Part shown: one piece after another, positions 14,227-24,144 of the stretch
Layout: each line of letters opens with the position of its first letter
Position numbering within the stretch: position 1 is the stretch's first letter
Origin: Chamaelirium japonicum
Lineage: Eukaryota; Streptophyta; Magnoliopsida; Liliales; Melanthiaceae
NCBI GenBank assembly: GCA_947650365.1
Contig: OX393555.1
Coordinates: 9,974,840 to 10,038,839 of the forward strand
Direction: 5' to 3'
Length of the DNA: 64,000 nt
Position numbers and translations under genes: made by a program
The notes under the pieces: generated by a model
Database searches by the model: none
What the model saw: only the letters and a program-made list of their open reading frames with translations
What the model was told of the DNA's origin: nothing

Positions 14227-14913
14227 ACACCTTTCGGTGCTATGCCTAGCATCCGGAACATCATCAATCATACTGACAACCACCAGGCCTGGGTTAACTG
14301 TGTGGACAGATTGACTCATCAAAACGCACCCATCCAACACTGGACGTTGGATAACCTGTAGGGATTACATGTCACTCAAGCGTCAGCCGGGTAACCCAAC
14401 ATACCGTGGTATTGGACTATGGAAGGTCCGCACACGTTGGCACATCAAAGCACCACACAACTGGTTGGCCTATTGTACATGGTCCCTCAGGGTTAAGGAC
14501 AGATTATCTATAGTAGTAAAACGGTTTATGCATCAGTGTCTGAATCACTGAACTGTGCACCGTCTTGGTTCCTGTTCAACACGATCATCGTGCTTGGTCA
14601 GGTGAATGGAAATCCCACGTTCCCGTGGTGGAGACTTCACCACATCCTTTACCTGCCAACAGCTTGTTCTCGGTGAAGCGACCAACATCACCTAAGCTGT
14701 GAACTAGTTCTAGGTCTACACAGAACTGATCCACTGAGTCTCCCAAGCATGGATCCTCCATGCGCCTCAGTGGCCTACTGTGTTCCCTAGGGTCTTTTTA
14801 TTATATGAGTATTATCATATACCAGAGTAGTATTCTAATTAAAGCAATAACCAAAGTCATCTTTATTAATGTTAATATAGAAATTCCACGCTAAGGACAC
14901 ACGAGCTACAACA
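14227..14913 (-). repeat. Outer copia 3' LTR, second part
   Basis: Starts with the right ACACC duplication and then continues the LTR exactly where 4399 left off (CTTTCGGTGCTATGCC in place of CTTCCGGTGCTATGCC). It ends CTACAACA beside a polypurine tract. Confidence 0.92.
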
Positions 14914-16217
14914 ATCTCCCACTTGGCCTAGCGGGGAACAATAGTCTTAACTCCCATAGCATCCACGTGCTTCTCAAAAGCCTTGGTCGGTAACGCCTTT
15001 GTGAAAGGGTCCGCTATGTTATTTGCAGACGCCACCTGAGTCGCTGCAACCTCCCCTCGCTTCTGCAAGTCCCGGATAATGTAGTATTTTCGCTCGATAT
15101 GCTTGCTCTTCTTGTGATATCTTGGCTCCTTGGATTGTGCTACCGCTCCACTATTATCGTAATAAAGGATAATAGGATCTTGAGCTCCCGGTACGCATCC
15201 TAAGTCCGTGAGGAACTTCTTGAGCCACACCGCCTCCTTAGCTGCTTCGCACGCCGCAACGTACTCAGCCTCTGTCGTCGAATCCGCGATGCATCCCTGC
15301 TTCACGCTCCTCCAACTGACAGCTCCTCCTCCTAATGAAAACACAAACCCTGACGTCGATCTTCTGGATTCCGGATCTGACGCAAAGTCAAAATCCGTAT
15401 ATCCAATCGACATTAGTTCCTGTGTAGAGTAAACTAACTCATAATCACTTGTCCTACGGAGATACTTGAGTATACTTTTCACAGTAGTCCAGTGCCCTGG
15501 ACTCGGATTTGACTGATACCTGCCCATCATTCCTATTGCATAGCATATATCTGGTCTCGTGCACTGCATAGCATACATCAGACTCCCTACAGCCGAAGCA
15601 TAAGGTATCTTCTGCATTTCTGCCCTCTCCTCAGGAGTCTTAGGACCCTGATCCTTGGACAATTTCATTCCATGTCTGAATGGAACCAGTCCCTTCTTGG
15701 AGTTGTGCATACTGAATCTGACCAAGATAGTATCTATGTAGGCTGACTGTGATAGCGAGAGAGTCTTGTTCTGGCGATATCGAGTTACCTTGATCCCTAG
15801 AACATAACTCGCTTTACCCAGGTCTTTCATGTCAAATTGAGATGATAACCACACCTTCACTGTAGAGAACGTTCTAACATAGTTTCCAATGAGCGGGATA
15901 TCGTCTACGTAAAGCATTAGAAAAATTACTGCAGTTTTATCGCTAGAACCACGTGGGGAAAGCGCATCCCACTAGGGTTATCATACTTCTTATGGAGACA
16001 TTAGTTAATTATCTCTAAACAAATCTAACACTGCGTCTATCCAGTGCACAGTACTTGGCTACCTGAACTACCACAAGGGCGGTTACCACCTTTTCTTTTA
16101 GCTAGCCACCGGATTCACACGTGTTAGAACCATATAGAGACACCGATGAAACCATAAGCTTAGTACTAACCCTAAGCCTGATCTAGAGACAAACTCACAA
16201 GCAAGATAATAAAATTA

Positions 16218-17337
16218 GGGAAATTTTATTCATACCCCAAAAATCTGTAATTAGCCCCCGTATCCCTAGCGTTTCTCAATAACTTACTCAACAATCCTTT
16301 AATACCAACAATGCCCTTTTTTTTATACCCCAAATCCCAAATTCCCTGCTCAGCGTCTTTTGTACCCCAACCCAACCCAATGTTCGTTTAAACTTAGCCC
16401 ACGCCCAACCCCTCGGGTTGTGCGGGGTGGGTTCGGGTTAACCCGCCCAAAGTCGAGTTGGGTTTGGGTTGGCCCGCCCAAGTTGCAGCTAGGGGTGGCA
16501 ATGAGTCGTGTCGTGTCGGGTTCGTGCCGTATCTAGTTTCGTGTCGTGTCCAAAACCCCTAGACCCGGACCCGACCCGTTTAACTAATCGTGTCTAGATC
16601 CTAAACCCGTACCCGACTCGCTAATAAACAGGTAGACACGATAAGACCCGATAAGACCCGTTTACCACCCGGATCTATTCAGTTGACCCGATTCGACCCA
16701 ATCCAACTTGACCCGACCTGACCCGAAAGACCCATTGGTTTTATATATTATAGTATCGGATTGCTGGTAGACCCGACCCGACATGACCTATTGAATACGA
16801 AATGGGTCTTCCTGGGTCTACCATGTCCAGACCCTAAACCCGGACCCGACCCGTTTAATAAACGGGTCTATCGTGTCGACCCGTTTACGACCCGAACCCG
16901 TTTAGCCTTGACCCAGACCCGCTAACTTCGTGTCAGGTCCTGTCGGGTCGAGGAGAAATGATTCGGGTTGGGCTCGGATTAGCCCGCCCAAATTTGGGTT
17001 GGGTTCGGGTTGGACTCGGGTTGGGTTCAGGTTGGCCCGCCCAAGTTGCAGCTCTATTTGTGCCTTCAAGTATCAGCCAACTGCATGGGGTTTATTTAAG
17101 AGTGGGGTGTATTCAAGAGTGCATATAATTGGGGTATATTTAAGGGGGTATGTGTTTGATTGGGGTATAATCAAGTTGGGGCGGGCCATTTAACTGGGGT
17201 GTATTGAAGGTGGGGTGTAAGGGGGAAGGGTATTTTTGGGATAGGAACGGGGTATGAAAAAATAAAAATGGGGTGTATTCAAGTTTGTTGGAAATGGGGG
17301 CTAATTACAGATTTATGGGGTATGAATAATATTTCCC
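16218..17337. mobile_element. hAT-like non-autonomous DNA transposon, 1120 bp
   Basis: Both ends carry an inverted repeat of about 42 bases (16218-16259 against 17296-17337), starting GGGAAAT and containing ATTCATACCCC and CTGTAATTAGCCCCC, with only a few differences. The 8-bp duplication TAAAATTA flanks it (16210-16217 and 17338-17345). The homologous empty site exists in the inner copia near 11658-11665, so the boundaries are certain. No transposase was seen. The body is rich in ACCCGACCC-type repeats near 16430-17040. The TSD length suits hAT, and the family name is an inference. Confidence 0.88.
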
Positions 17338-17945
17338 TAAAATTATCATCGGGGTTCTCTAAACAATAAGTAAAGAGAATCAACAGAAAAACATCCAAAC
17401 TAAATCAAGTCCAGGGTTCGACCCCTGAACCTGAATAGCACAGCCAGGATATCCTGCTCTTCCATTCTGCATGATCTCTGACGACGATCCCCATCATCGC
17501 CAACGTGCACACTTTCGCTGGGTCTTTGCACGCCATGGTACCGCTTGCCCGAACCGTGGATGAAGCATCATCTCCTTCTTCCTGTGACCGAAAAACTAAC
17601 ATGCTCCGAGCAAGTGCTCATTCGTGTATAATTTCGTTAGAAAGAAAAGAAACCAATCCTAGAAACATGGCCAGGGAACCGAGGATGGTCAACCCCCACC
17701 CTCGCCCATCTAAAGCCTTAAAATCCACAGACAATAATAATCAATGCAAAAATTAAATACGGGGTCCGACCCCCGGATGCATGCAATCACAGATTACTAT
17801 TCAGCGCGGCACCTGCAAAAAGACGATACATAGCACAATCCATATACATGATCTACGCCGAACCCTGACGAAAACATATGCCATATGCATCATATATTCA
17901 CATGATGTTTTCACGAATTCATGCATGAAACACACACCAAAGCAT

Positions 17946-17957
17946 GCTCTGATACCA
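17946..17957 (-). promoter_or_regulatory. Met-tRNA primer binding site, outer copia
   Basis: Minus-strand TGGTATCAGAGC beside the 5' LTR starting at 17960, identical to the site in the inner copy. Confidence 0.9.
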
Positions 17958-17959
17958 AT

Positions 17960-19915
17960 TGTTGGAATTGAATCCGCTAATCAGAGTCGCAGCGGAAGCA
18001 AAAGAAAGATCCGAAGATCATACGGTGTATGTTTCATTACAATTTCGCTATAAAACAATCTACATGCAAATCGATGATCTTAGCATATGTGCGGACACCC
18101 TAGAGGCATACTACGATCTACGGAAGACATGCATGCATCTAGTTAGATATTTAGATTCATCATACCTTATGGATCTATGATTCGGAGATGACGGAACGAT
18201 GAAGAACCACACTTGAATCGCAAGGGAACCTGTCGGATAGCACCTTGTCCTTTGCGAATTGAAGAATCCTCGAAATCCCGTCTCTGAGTGCAAGGATTTC
18301 GAGCCGACGGAGGAATCCGTTGCGAAGATGATGGTGAGCCGCAAGATCTCCTCCTCCTCTCTCTCTCTTCTTCCTTCTCCTTCCTTCCTCTTCCTTCTCC
18401 CTTCTTCTTCCTCTCTTTTCCTTGGCCGAAACCACAAAGGAGGAGGCTAGTAGGGGGTCCGGATTTTTGGAGGAGAGGGGAAAGCCCATAGGGCCGGCCT
18501 CTCCCTATCCCTATTCCTTTATAGGGCCGGTCTCCCATGGCTCCAAGGAAGCTAGGTTCGGCCCCTAGTAGATAGGGATGAGGGGGGGGTCGGATTTTAG
18601 GTATTTCCGATGTCTATCGTGAAGCCTGGACGAAAACGCCCTTCACGAAAAGCGGAAAACCGAAAGAGAGACTGAGTGAGGTGCGCTACTCGGAATCGAG
18701 TTTCGTCAGCGCCTATGAGCTCCTGGAATTATTCCGCTCATTCTAAGATCCATATTCAATATGTTCTGAGCCATATTTCAGTATTTACCAAAATACCCCT
18801 ATGGCCTGTAATATAAGTGAATTAGGTTCTTTGGCTCCGGGCTTGCGCTCCATCACGCTACTTCGCATCCAACGTATCAAACTAGGTCGGGGAACAATTC
18901 CTATACACAACGACAGGGTGGAACCTTCAGGGTTCGGGATCTCTAGCTCAAACCGGATCCCTGATTAACTGTTCCGGTGACACACCGAAAGTTCCGTTAA
19001 TCAGCCCTAATCCGATTAACCCGCGTAGCCACCCAGAGTGCGACGCGAGTTGAACTCTAGTGATCCTAAACTTATGTTACTCCCTTGTAACCCTGTTCTC
19101 TACTATACTCCGATAATCCTCAGTCCCTCCTATTACTGGTGCCATGATACGACTCGGGCGGTAGGAAGCACCGTCAGATCCCGATCGATCATCTGACTAG
19201 GGCTTGATGACTTGTCATCTATAACACCACACACCTTCCGGTGCTATGCCTAGCATCCGGAACATCATCAGTCATACTGACAACCACCAGGCCTGGGTTA
19301 ACTGTGTGGACAGATTAACTCATCAAAACGCACCCATCCAACACTGGATGTCAGATAACCTATAGGGATTACATGTCACTCAAGCACCAACCGGGTAACC
19401 CAACGTACCGTGGTATTGGACTATGGAAGGTCTGCACACGTTGGCACATCAAAGCACCATACAACTGGTTGGCCTAGTGAACATGGTCCCTTAGGGTTAA
19501 GGACGGATTATCTATAGTAGTAAGACGATTTATGCACCAGTGTCTGAATCACTGAACTGTGCACCATCTTGGTTCATGTTCAACACGATCATCGTGCTTG
19601 GTCAGGTGAATGGGAATCCCACGTTCCCGTGGTGGAGACTTCACCATATCCTCTACCTGCCAACAGCTTGTTCTCGGTGAAGCGACCAGCATCACCTAAG
19701 CTGTAAACTAGTTCTAGGTCTATACAGAACTGGTCCACTGGGTCTCCCAAGCATGGATCCTCCATGCGCCTCAGTGGCCTACTGTGTTCCCTAGGGTCCT
19801 TTTATTATATGAGTATTATCATATACCAGAGTAGTATTCTAATTAAAGCAATAACCAAAGTCATCTTTATTAATATTAATATAGAAATTCCACGCTAAGG
19901 ACACACGAGCTACAA
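17960..19915 (-). repeat. Outer copia 5' LTR
   Basis: About 1.95 kb, homologous along its whole length to 12277-14226. It ends GAGCTACAA and runs straight into a second, partial LTR copy. Confidence 0.9.
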
Positions 19916-20395
19916 TAGTTGGCACATCAAAGCACCACACAACTGGTTGGCCCAGTGTACATGGTCCCTCAGGGTTAAGGACAGATTATCTATAGTAGTA
20001 AGGCAGTTTATGCACCAGTGTCTAAATCACTGAACTGTGCACCGTCTTGGTTCCTGTTCAACACGATCATCGTGCTTGGTCAGGTAAATGGGAATCCCAT
20101 GTTTCCGTGGTGGAGACTTCACCACATCTTCTACCTGCCAACAGCTTGTTCTCGGTGAAGCGACCAGCATCACCTAAGTTGTGAACTAGTTCTAGGTCTA
20201 CACAGAACTGGTCCACTGGGTCTCCCAAGCATGGATCTTCCATGCACCTCAGTGGCCTACTGTGTTCCCTAGGGTCCTTTTATTATATGAGTATTATCAT
20301 ATACCAGAGTAGTATTCTAATTAAAGCAATAACCAAAGTCATCTTTATTAATGTTAATACAGAAATTCCACGCTAAGGACACACAAGCTACAACA
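19916..20395 (-). repeat. Extra partial LTR copy
   Basis: About 480 bases repeating the end of the same LTR (from GTTGGCACATCAAAGCACC to GCTACAACA), directly joined to the complete LTR. The probable right target duplication TATTC follows it, so it belongs to the outer element rather than to a separate insertion. This suggests unequal exchange or a strand-transfer accident. Confidence 0.85.
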
Positions 20396-20469
20396 TATTC
20401 ATCAACAGGCCCACATAACTTAGACATAAAAAGATAATTAAAAACCCAGTCTCTACAATCACAATTGGG

Positions 20470-20780
20470 CTCAGATCTAGAGCAGCAACACGGCGGAGGC
20501 GACGATGGCACCAAGCAGAGCGACCGATCCTCGGACGACAAATTAGGAGGGAACAGATGCGGAAGCGCTCTCCGGAGCAGGCGTTAGAGCGTATCCGTAA
20601 GGACCCGAGGCGTAGCTGTAAGGAGCGTAGGCCGGGGTTGAAGCATGATGGTGCTCGACCTCTGCTGAAGAAGGAGACGACGTCGCATGGGCGTAGGCCG
20701 GAGACGAAGCATGAGCCGAAGGCGGGGTTTTCTTTGGCGGTTGGGCGAGGGCCGGCCCGACCTCTCCTCTTGCTCAGATA
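20470..20780 (-). pseudogene. Possible arabinogalactan-protein-like gene remnant
   Basis: One minus-strand frame reads GPALAQPPKKTPPSAHASSP and then a stretch rich in Ala, Ser, Pro and Tyr (TPAYAPYSYASGPYGYALTP). After an in-frame stop it gives the hydrophobic tail GSVALLGAIVASAVLLL. Pro/Ala/Ser-rich body plus a hydrophobic C-terminal tail is the layout of classical arabinogalactan proteins, which are secreted, O-glycosylated and GPI-anchored. A start codon and complete signal peptide are missing, and the tail lies beyond the stop, so it is at best a pseudogene or a misread exon. A chance low-complexity frame remains possible. Confidence 0.35.
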
Positions 20781-21714
20781 TGGGATGTGAGAGGGAGGGA
20801 GAGGTTTGTGGTGGTGGTGGGGGGGGGGGGGAAGGGGTTACGTGCGGTGGTGGGGTTTTGTATTGGCTCATGGAAGCTGGAAAGGTTTGGTGGGATTATT
20901 ACGGGATGAAAGAAACACTCTCCGACATTTAATGTTGTCAAATAATCGGTGTTTAATGCGGTGAATTAATCGAGTGAGGCCAAATCCTTTGTGATTGGAA
21001 GGTGATCGTGCGGTCGGTTTCACGGGTTGAATTCGTTTCCTTTTATGGCGAAAGCTGAATTTGAACTGGTATAGTTGGCTCGTGTAGGTGCGAATTATTC
21101 AGCGTATAATAAGGCGAATTAAAACTGAGTTTGAATCTTCTTCAGTCAGTCGGCCCCGGTCGGTGGGCCCTAACCCCCATGCATGCACGACCCGCACTCG
21201 AGTTGGAACCATGCACGTGAATCCCTTGAGTCACTTTCCCCTCCATGCACGTCCTTCTCCCTTGCTTTCCTATTTCCTTTCTCTCTAAAACCCATTCAGA
21301 ACCGTCCAACCAAGTGACCCCACTGCCATGAATCCATGTAACCCATGCAAGCATGCAACTATTCGATATCTCTTTCTTTTCTCTACCCGGCTGCACCACC
21401 TGATCCTAGCCGTCCACAATTCCCTCAGGATCTTTTCAGATTTTGTCTCTCTAATCCCGTCACTCTTTCCTATCCGATCTCTCTCTCTACCCGATCTTAT
21501 CACATCCCTCTCTCTCTCTCTCCTCATGCGATTCTCTCTCTAACCGCTCGCGACTACCCATTAATTCTCTCCGTCTCTTTCTCTCTCTAAATCCCATGAT
21601 CCTAGCTCATGCACCACCCGATCACAGTCGTCCGCGGGATCCCTTCAGACTCCCCCATCGTGAGATCCCCCCTCCGAACGTCTTTCTCTCTCTTCCCTTA
21701 ATTCTCTCTCTTTT

Positions 21715-22203
21715 CCTTATCTCTCTATCTAAATCTCTCTCATAATCACTCCCACTCTCTAGAAACTGATCGCAGCCATCCGTTTCCTCTTTCCTTACCC
21801 GATCGAGACCCCAGGTCAAGCTGATCCATGTAACTAGCCCCGTGCGATCTCTTCCTTAAATCGTGTTTCTCTCTCTTAATTCCTCTTCCTCTGATAATCA
21901 CGGCCGTACCTCGTCCTACCCGATCGATCATCTCCTTTATCTCTCTCTTAATTATCATTCACTCCCTCTTGATTATCTTTCCATAACCTACCTGAGTCCT
22001 GATTCTTAATTCTCTATTTTCCTTATCTCTGTCTCTCTCTAAATCTCTCTCATAATCACTCCCTCTCTTTCTAGAAACTGATTGTAGCCATCCATTTCCT
22101 CTTTCCTTACCCGGCCGAGACCCCAGGTCGAGCCGATCCATGTAACCAGCCCCGCGCGATCTCTTCCTTAAATCCCGTTTCTCTCTCTTAACTCCTCTTC
22201 TTC
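21715..22203. repeat. Diverged direct duplication, period about 300 bp
   Basis: About 21715-21893 and 22018-22203 align along their length. Both carry CTAGAAACTGAT, CCTCTTTCCTTACCCG, GAGACCCCAGGTC and GCGATCTCTTCCTTAAATC. This is a simple local duplication in CT-rich DNA. Confidence 0.75.
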
Positions 22204-22288
22204 TTCCACGCATGCAGGGATCCCAGCTAGCCGACTCCATCCATTACACCCGGCTGACCCACCATATCTCATCTGATTCGGAAGAGAG

Positions 22289-22291
<3 letters not shown>

Positions 22292-22332
<41 letters not shown>
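22292..22332. repeat. (GA)n microsatellite
   Basis: About 20 GA units in the strand shown, at the end of the CT-rich region. Confidence 0.9.
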
Positions 22333-22339
<7 letters not shown>

Positions 22340-22364
22340 ATGAGAGAGAGTTTAGTCTAGTCAG

Positions 22365-22440
22365 CGTTTTTTTTTGTTTAGTCAACTTTTGGTTCCATTT
22401 TGTCCTAGTTAGCACAAAACCGCCGTGCCATGTTATATAG
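22365..22440. repeat. Dispersed repeat, copy 3 (partial)
   Basis: Shares TTTTGTCCTAGTTAGCACAAAACCG-type sequence and GTGCCATGTTATATAGA with the copies at 2095 and 2766, then diverges. The shared part ending at TATATAGA hints at an element boundary there. Confidence 0.5.
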
Positions 22441-23070
22441 ATTTCTTTCGTCTCCTCACTCAAAGGTGAGACCCATCTGTTGGCTTTATTAAATCCCTCT
22501 TCTCATGCCTGAACCGAGTAACCCCTATGGGTGGTCGACCAGTGGTAGGTAGTGGTAGCCTGGGCAACATTGGAGTTTCAAGCTAGTTTTCAATATGTGA
22601 TGGTCGATAAATGCTTAAGAAGAGCTCGTGTGGTCCGTAGGATCACATCATAACGGCTTTAAAACTAATGTGCAAAAAAAAAAAAAATCCTAATCTAAGA
22701 TGCATGGTTTGATTTTGCGTTTTATGTTGGATTAAAATGCAACTCAACACAGTCTCTAGTGGGTCTCATTACCGAAATACCCATTTCATGTAATCCCAGC
22801 ATTAGGCCTATTAATCGGTTTGGGTTGGGTCGGTCAAGTTCTACCCAAATCCAGCACGAACTCTAGGAGAAACTTCCCTGCTCAGGCTTGGCATGTAGTT
22901 TTGTCACCATGCCTAATCCTAACTTGGCCCATTTTTCTTTTTCGGCTTACATGACAAGTTCAGACCTAGCCAAATTAGAGCTATAGTAAAAAAATAAATA
23001 AATCATTCTCTATACACCTATAATTTGATTCTATTACTAACGAGTAATCCAACAATGTCAATGCAAAAAA

Positions 23071-23554
23071 GACTTTTTTTTCAAAATATTATTAAAAAAT
23101 AAAATATTTAATGAAACAGTAGCTAACCAAAACTATTTACCAACCTAGCGCTCTGACAGCCACATGGCATGTCAGTGCCGTAAAGCGAACACGAAGTTTT
23201 TTTTTTTATTTTAAATTGAACTCGATATTTGGAATACTGGGTTTAAATCCGGTATTACGGATACTGGGTTTACCCGAAATCCAGAGAAAAAATGATCGAA
23301 ATCCAAAGAAAAAACGGCTAAGTATGAAAATTTATACAACAGGCTTCAGTTAAACTCGGTATTCAGATTACTGGCTTTAAACTCGGTACTCTAAATGCCG
23401 GGTTCTATTTGAAATAAAAAAAAAAAAGCCTTCCCGTCCGCTTTACAGTGCTGACATGCCATGTGGCTGTTAGAGTGCTAGATTAGTAAATAGTTTTGGT
23501 CAGCAGCTGTTTCGGTAAATATTTTATTTTTTAATAATATTTTAAAAAAAGCCC
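23071..23554. mobile_element. Mutator-like MITE with long inverted repeats, 484 bp
   Basis: The left arm (23071-~23200) and right arm (~23420-23554) are inverted copies. Shared phrases include AAAATATTATTAAAAAATAA, CCAAAACTATTTAC and CCACATGGCATGTCAG. A perfect 10-bp direct repeat ATGCAAAAAA flanks it (23061-23070, 23555-23564), fitting the 9-10 bp duplication typical of Mutator-like elements. There is no coding capacity. It lies about 480 bp upstream of the AARE start codon and could affect that promoter, but nothing here shows that it does. Confidence 0.85.
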
Positions 23555-23691
23555 ATGCAAAAAAGTTGCATTCATAACAATTTTTTATTGTATTCGCACA
23601 CATTTAAGTATCTAAGCACGTGGCGGGATAGAGCAAACAATTCTTCGTTGTGTGGAATGCTCTCTTACGCTCACACCCCGCCCCCCCTCGA

Positions 23692-23766
23692 CACAGTCGT
23701 GATGCGCGCCGGGGTTGGGGGGCCCACCGACAGAGTCGTGATGCGCGCCGGGGTTGGGGCCCACCA
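23692..23766. repeat. Two tandem copies of a ~38-bp GC-rich unit
   Basis: CGTGATGCGCGCCGGGGTTG occurs twice with period about 38, between the MITE and the AARE start. It lies in the presumed AARE promoter. Confidence 0.8.
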
Positions 23767-24034
23767 ACTGCGGCGACCCTCCTGGAGGAGATCCGAACTC
23801 AAGCTCAACCCTTAGCGTCTGAAAATCACGGGCACCTACCGGCCCTGGGCCCCGCCACCACTTTGTTTTTAAATTGTGGATTGAGATTGTACGGGTCACC
23901 CCTGTGCCCCGCCACCACTTCCGATGCACTCACTGTTTACCCCTACAGGTGAAACAGTCTGTAACCCCCACTCCTCCATCCCTCACTACTGCAATCTCTG
24001 CTTGCTCCTAGAGCAAGCTGTGCAGCCAGCCGCC

Positions 24035-24144
24035 ATGGCGTCTCTGCTAATCGCAACTTCAATCTGCTGCGGTCCCCGGGAGACGTTCCCTCGGTCCAAA
24101 TCCTCACCGCGCTCCCCTCTGGTTAACTTCTTCTCGTCCTCCAA
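24035..24144 (+). CDS. AARE: AARE exon 1 (presumed), plastid-type leader
   Basis: The ATG lies in a strong context (GCCGCCATGG). The 36 full codons give [13 protein letters not shown]..., rich in Ser, Arg and Pro and poor in acidic residues, as in chloroplast transit peptides. GTAGGT follows as donor, leaving phase 2, which matches an acceptor at 36860-36861. Assignment to AARE rests on strand, phase, position and the known presence of leaders in some plant AAREs, not on direct similarity. It could instead be the first exon of another transcript. Confidence 0.6.

Larger units (their letters stand above)
14914..17959 (-). pseudogene. Internal remnant of outer copia (fossil)
   Basis: The left third carries reverse transcriptase C-terminal and RNase H remains (YVDD-type motif, SMGYTD/FDFASDPESRRSTSG, DPFTKALP). 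The rest is the leader up to the Met-tRNA primer site at 17946-17957. Gag, protease and integrase are not recognisable. It is broken and much shorter than the homologous part of the inner copy. The leader is interrupted by the element at 16218-17337. Confidence 0.88.
3128..20395 (-). mobile_element. Ty1/copia retrotransposon, outer copy (fossil)
   Basis: Minus-strand copia element. Its LTRs start TGTTGTAGC and end ATTCCAACA on the minus strand. The 3' LTR is split into 3128-4399 and 14227-14913 by a whole second copy of the same family. The internal remnant and leader run to a Met-tRNA primer site at 17946-17957, then the 5' LTR from 17960. The flanks TATCC (3123-3127) and TATTC (20396-20400) are a probable 5-bp target duplication with one difference. 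The element is broken and much shorter inside than its guest, keeping only reverse transcriptase and RNase H remains. It also carries a hAT-like insertion and an extra partial LTR at its right end. It is older than the inner copy. Confidence 0.9.
20781..23070. other. Intergenic, CT-rich sequence without a clear gene
   Basis: Contains a G-run near 20817-20831, many CTCTCT stretches (21470-22220), a diverged tandem duplication, a GA microsatellite and a copy of a dispersed repeat. No coding region is supported in either direction. Confidence 0.5.
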
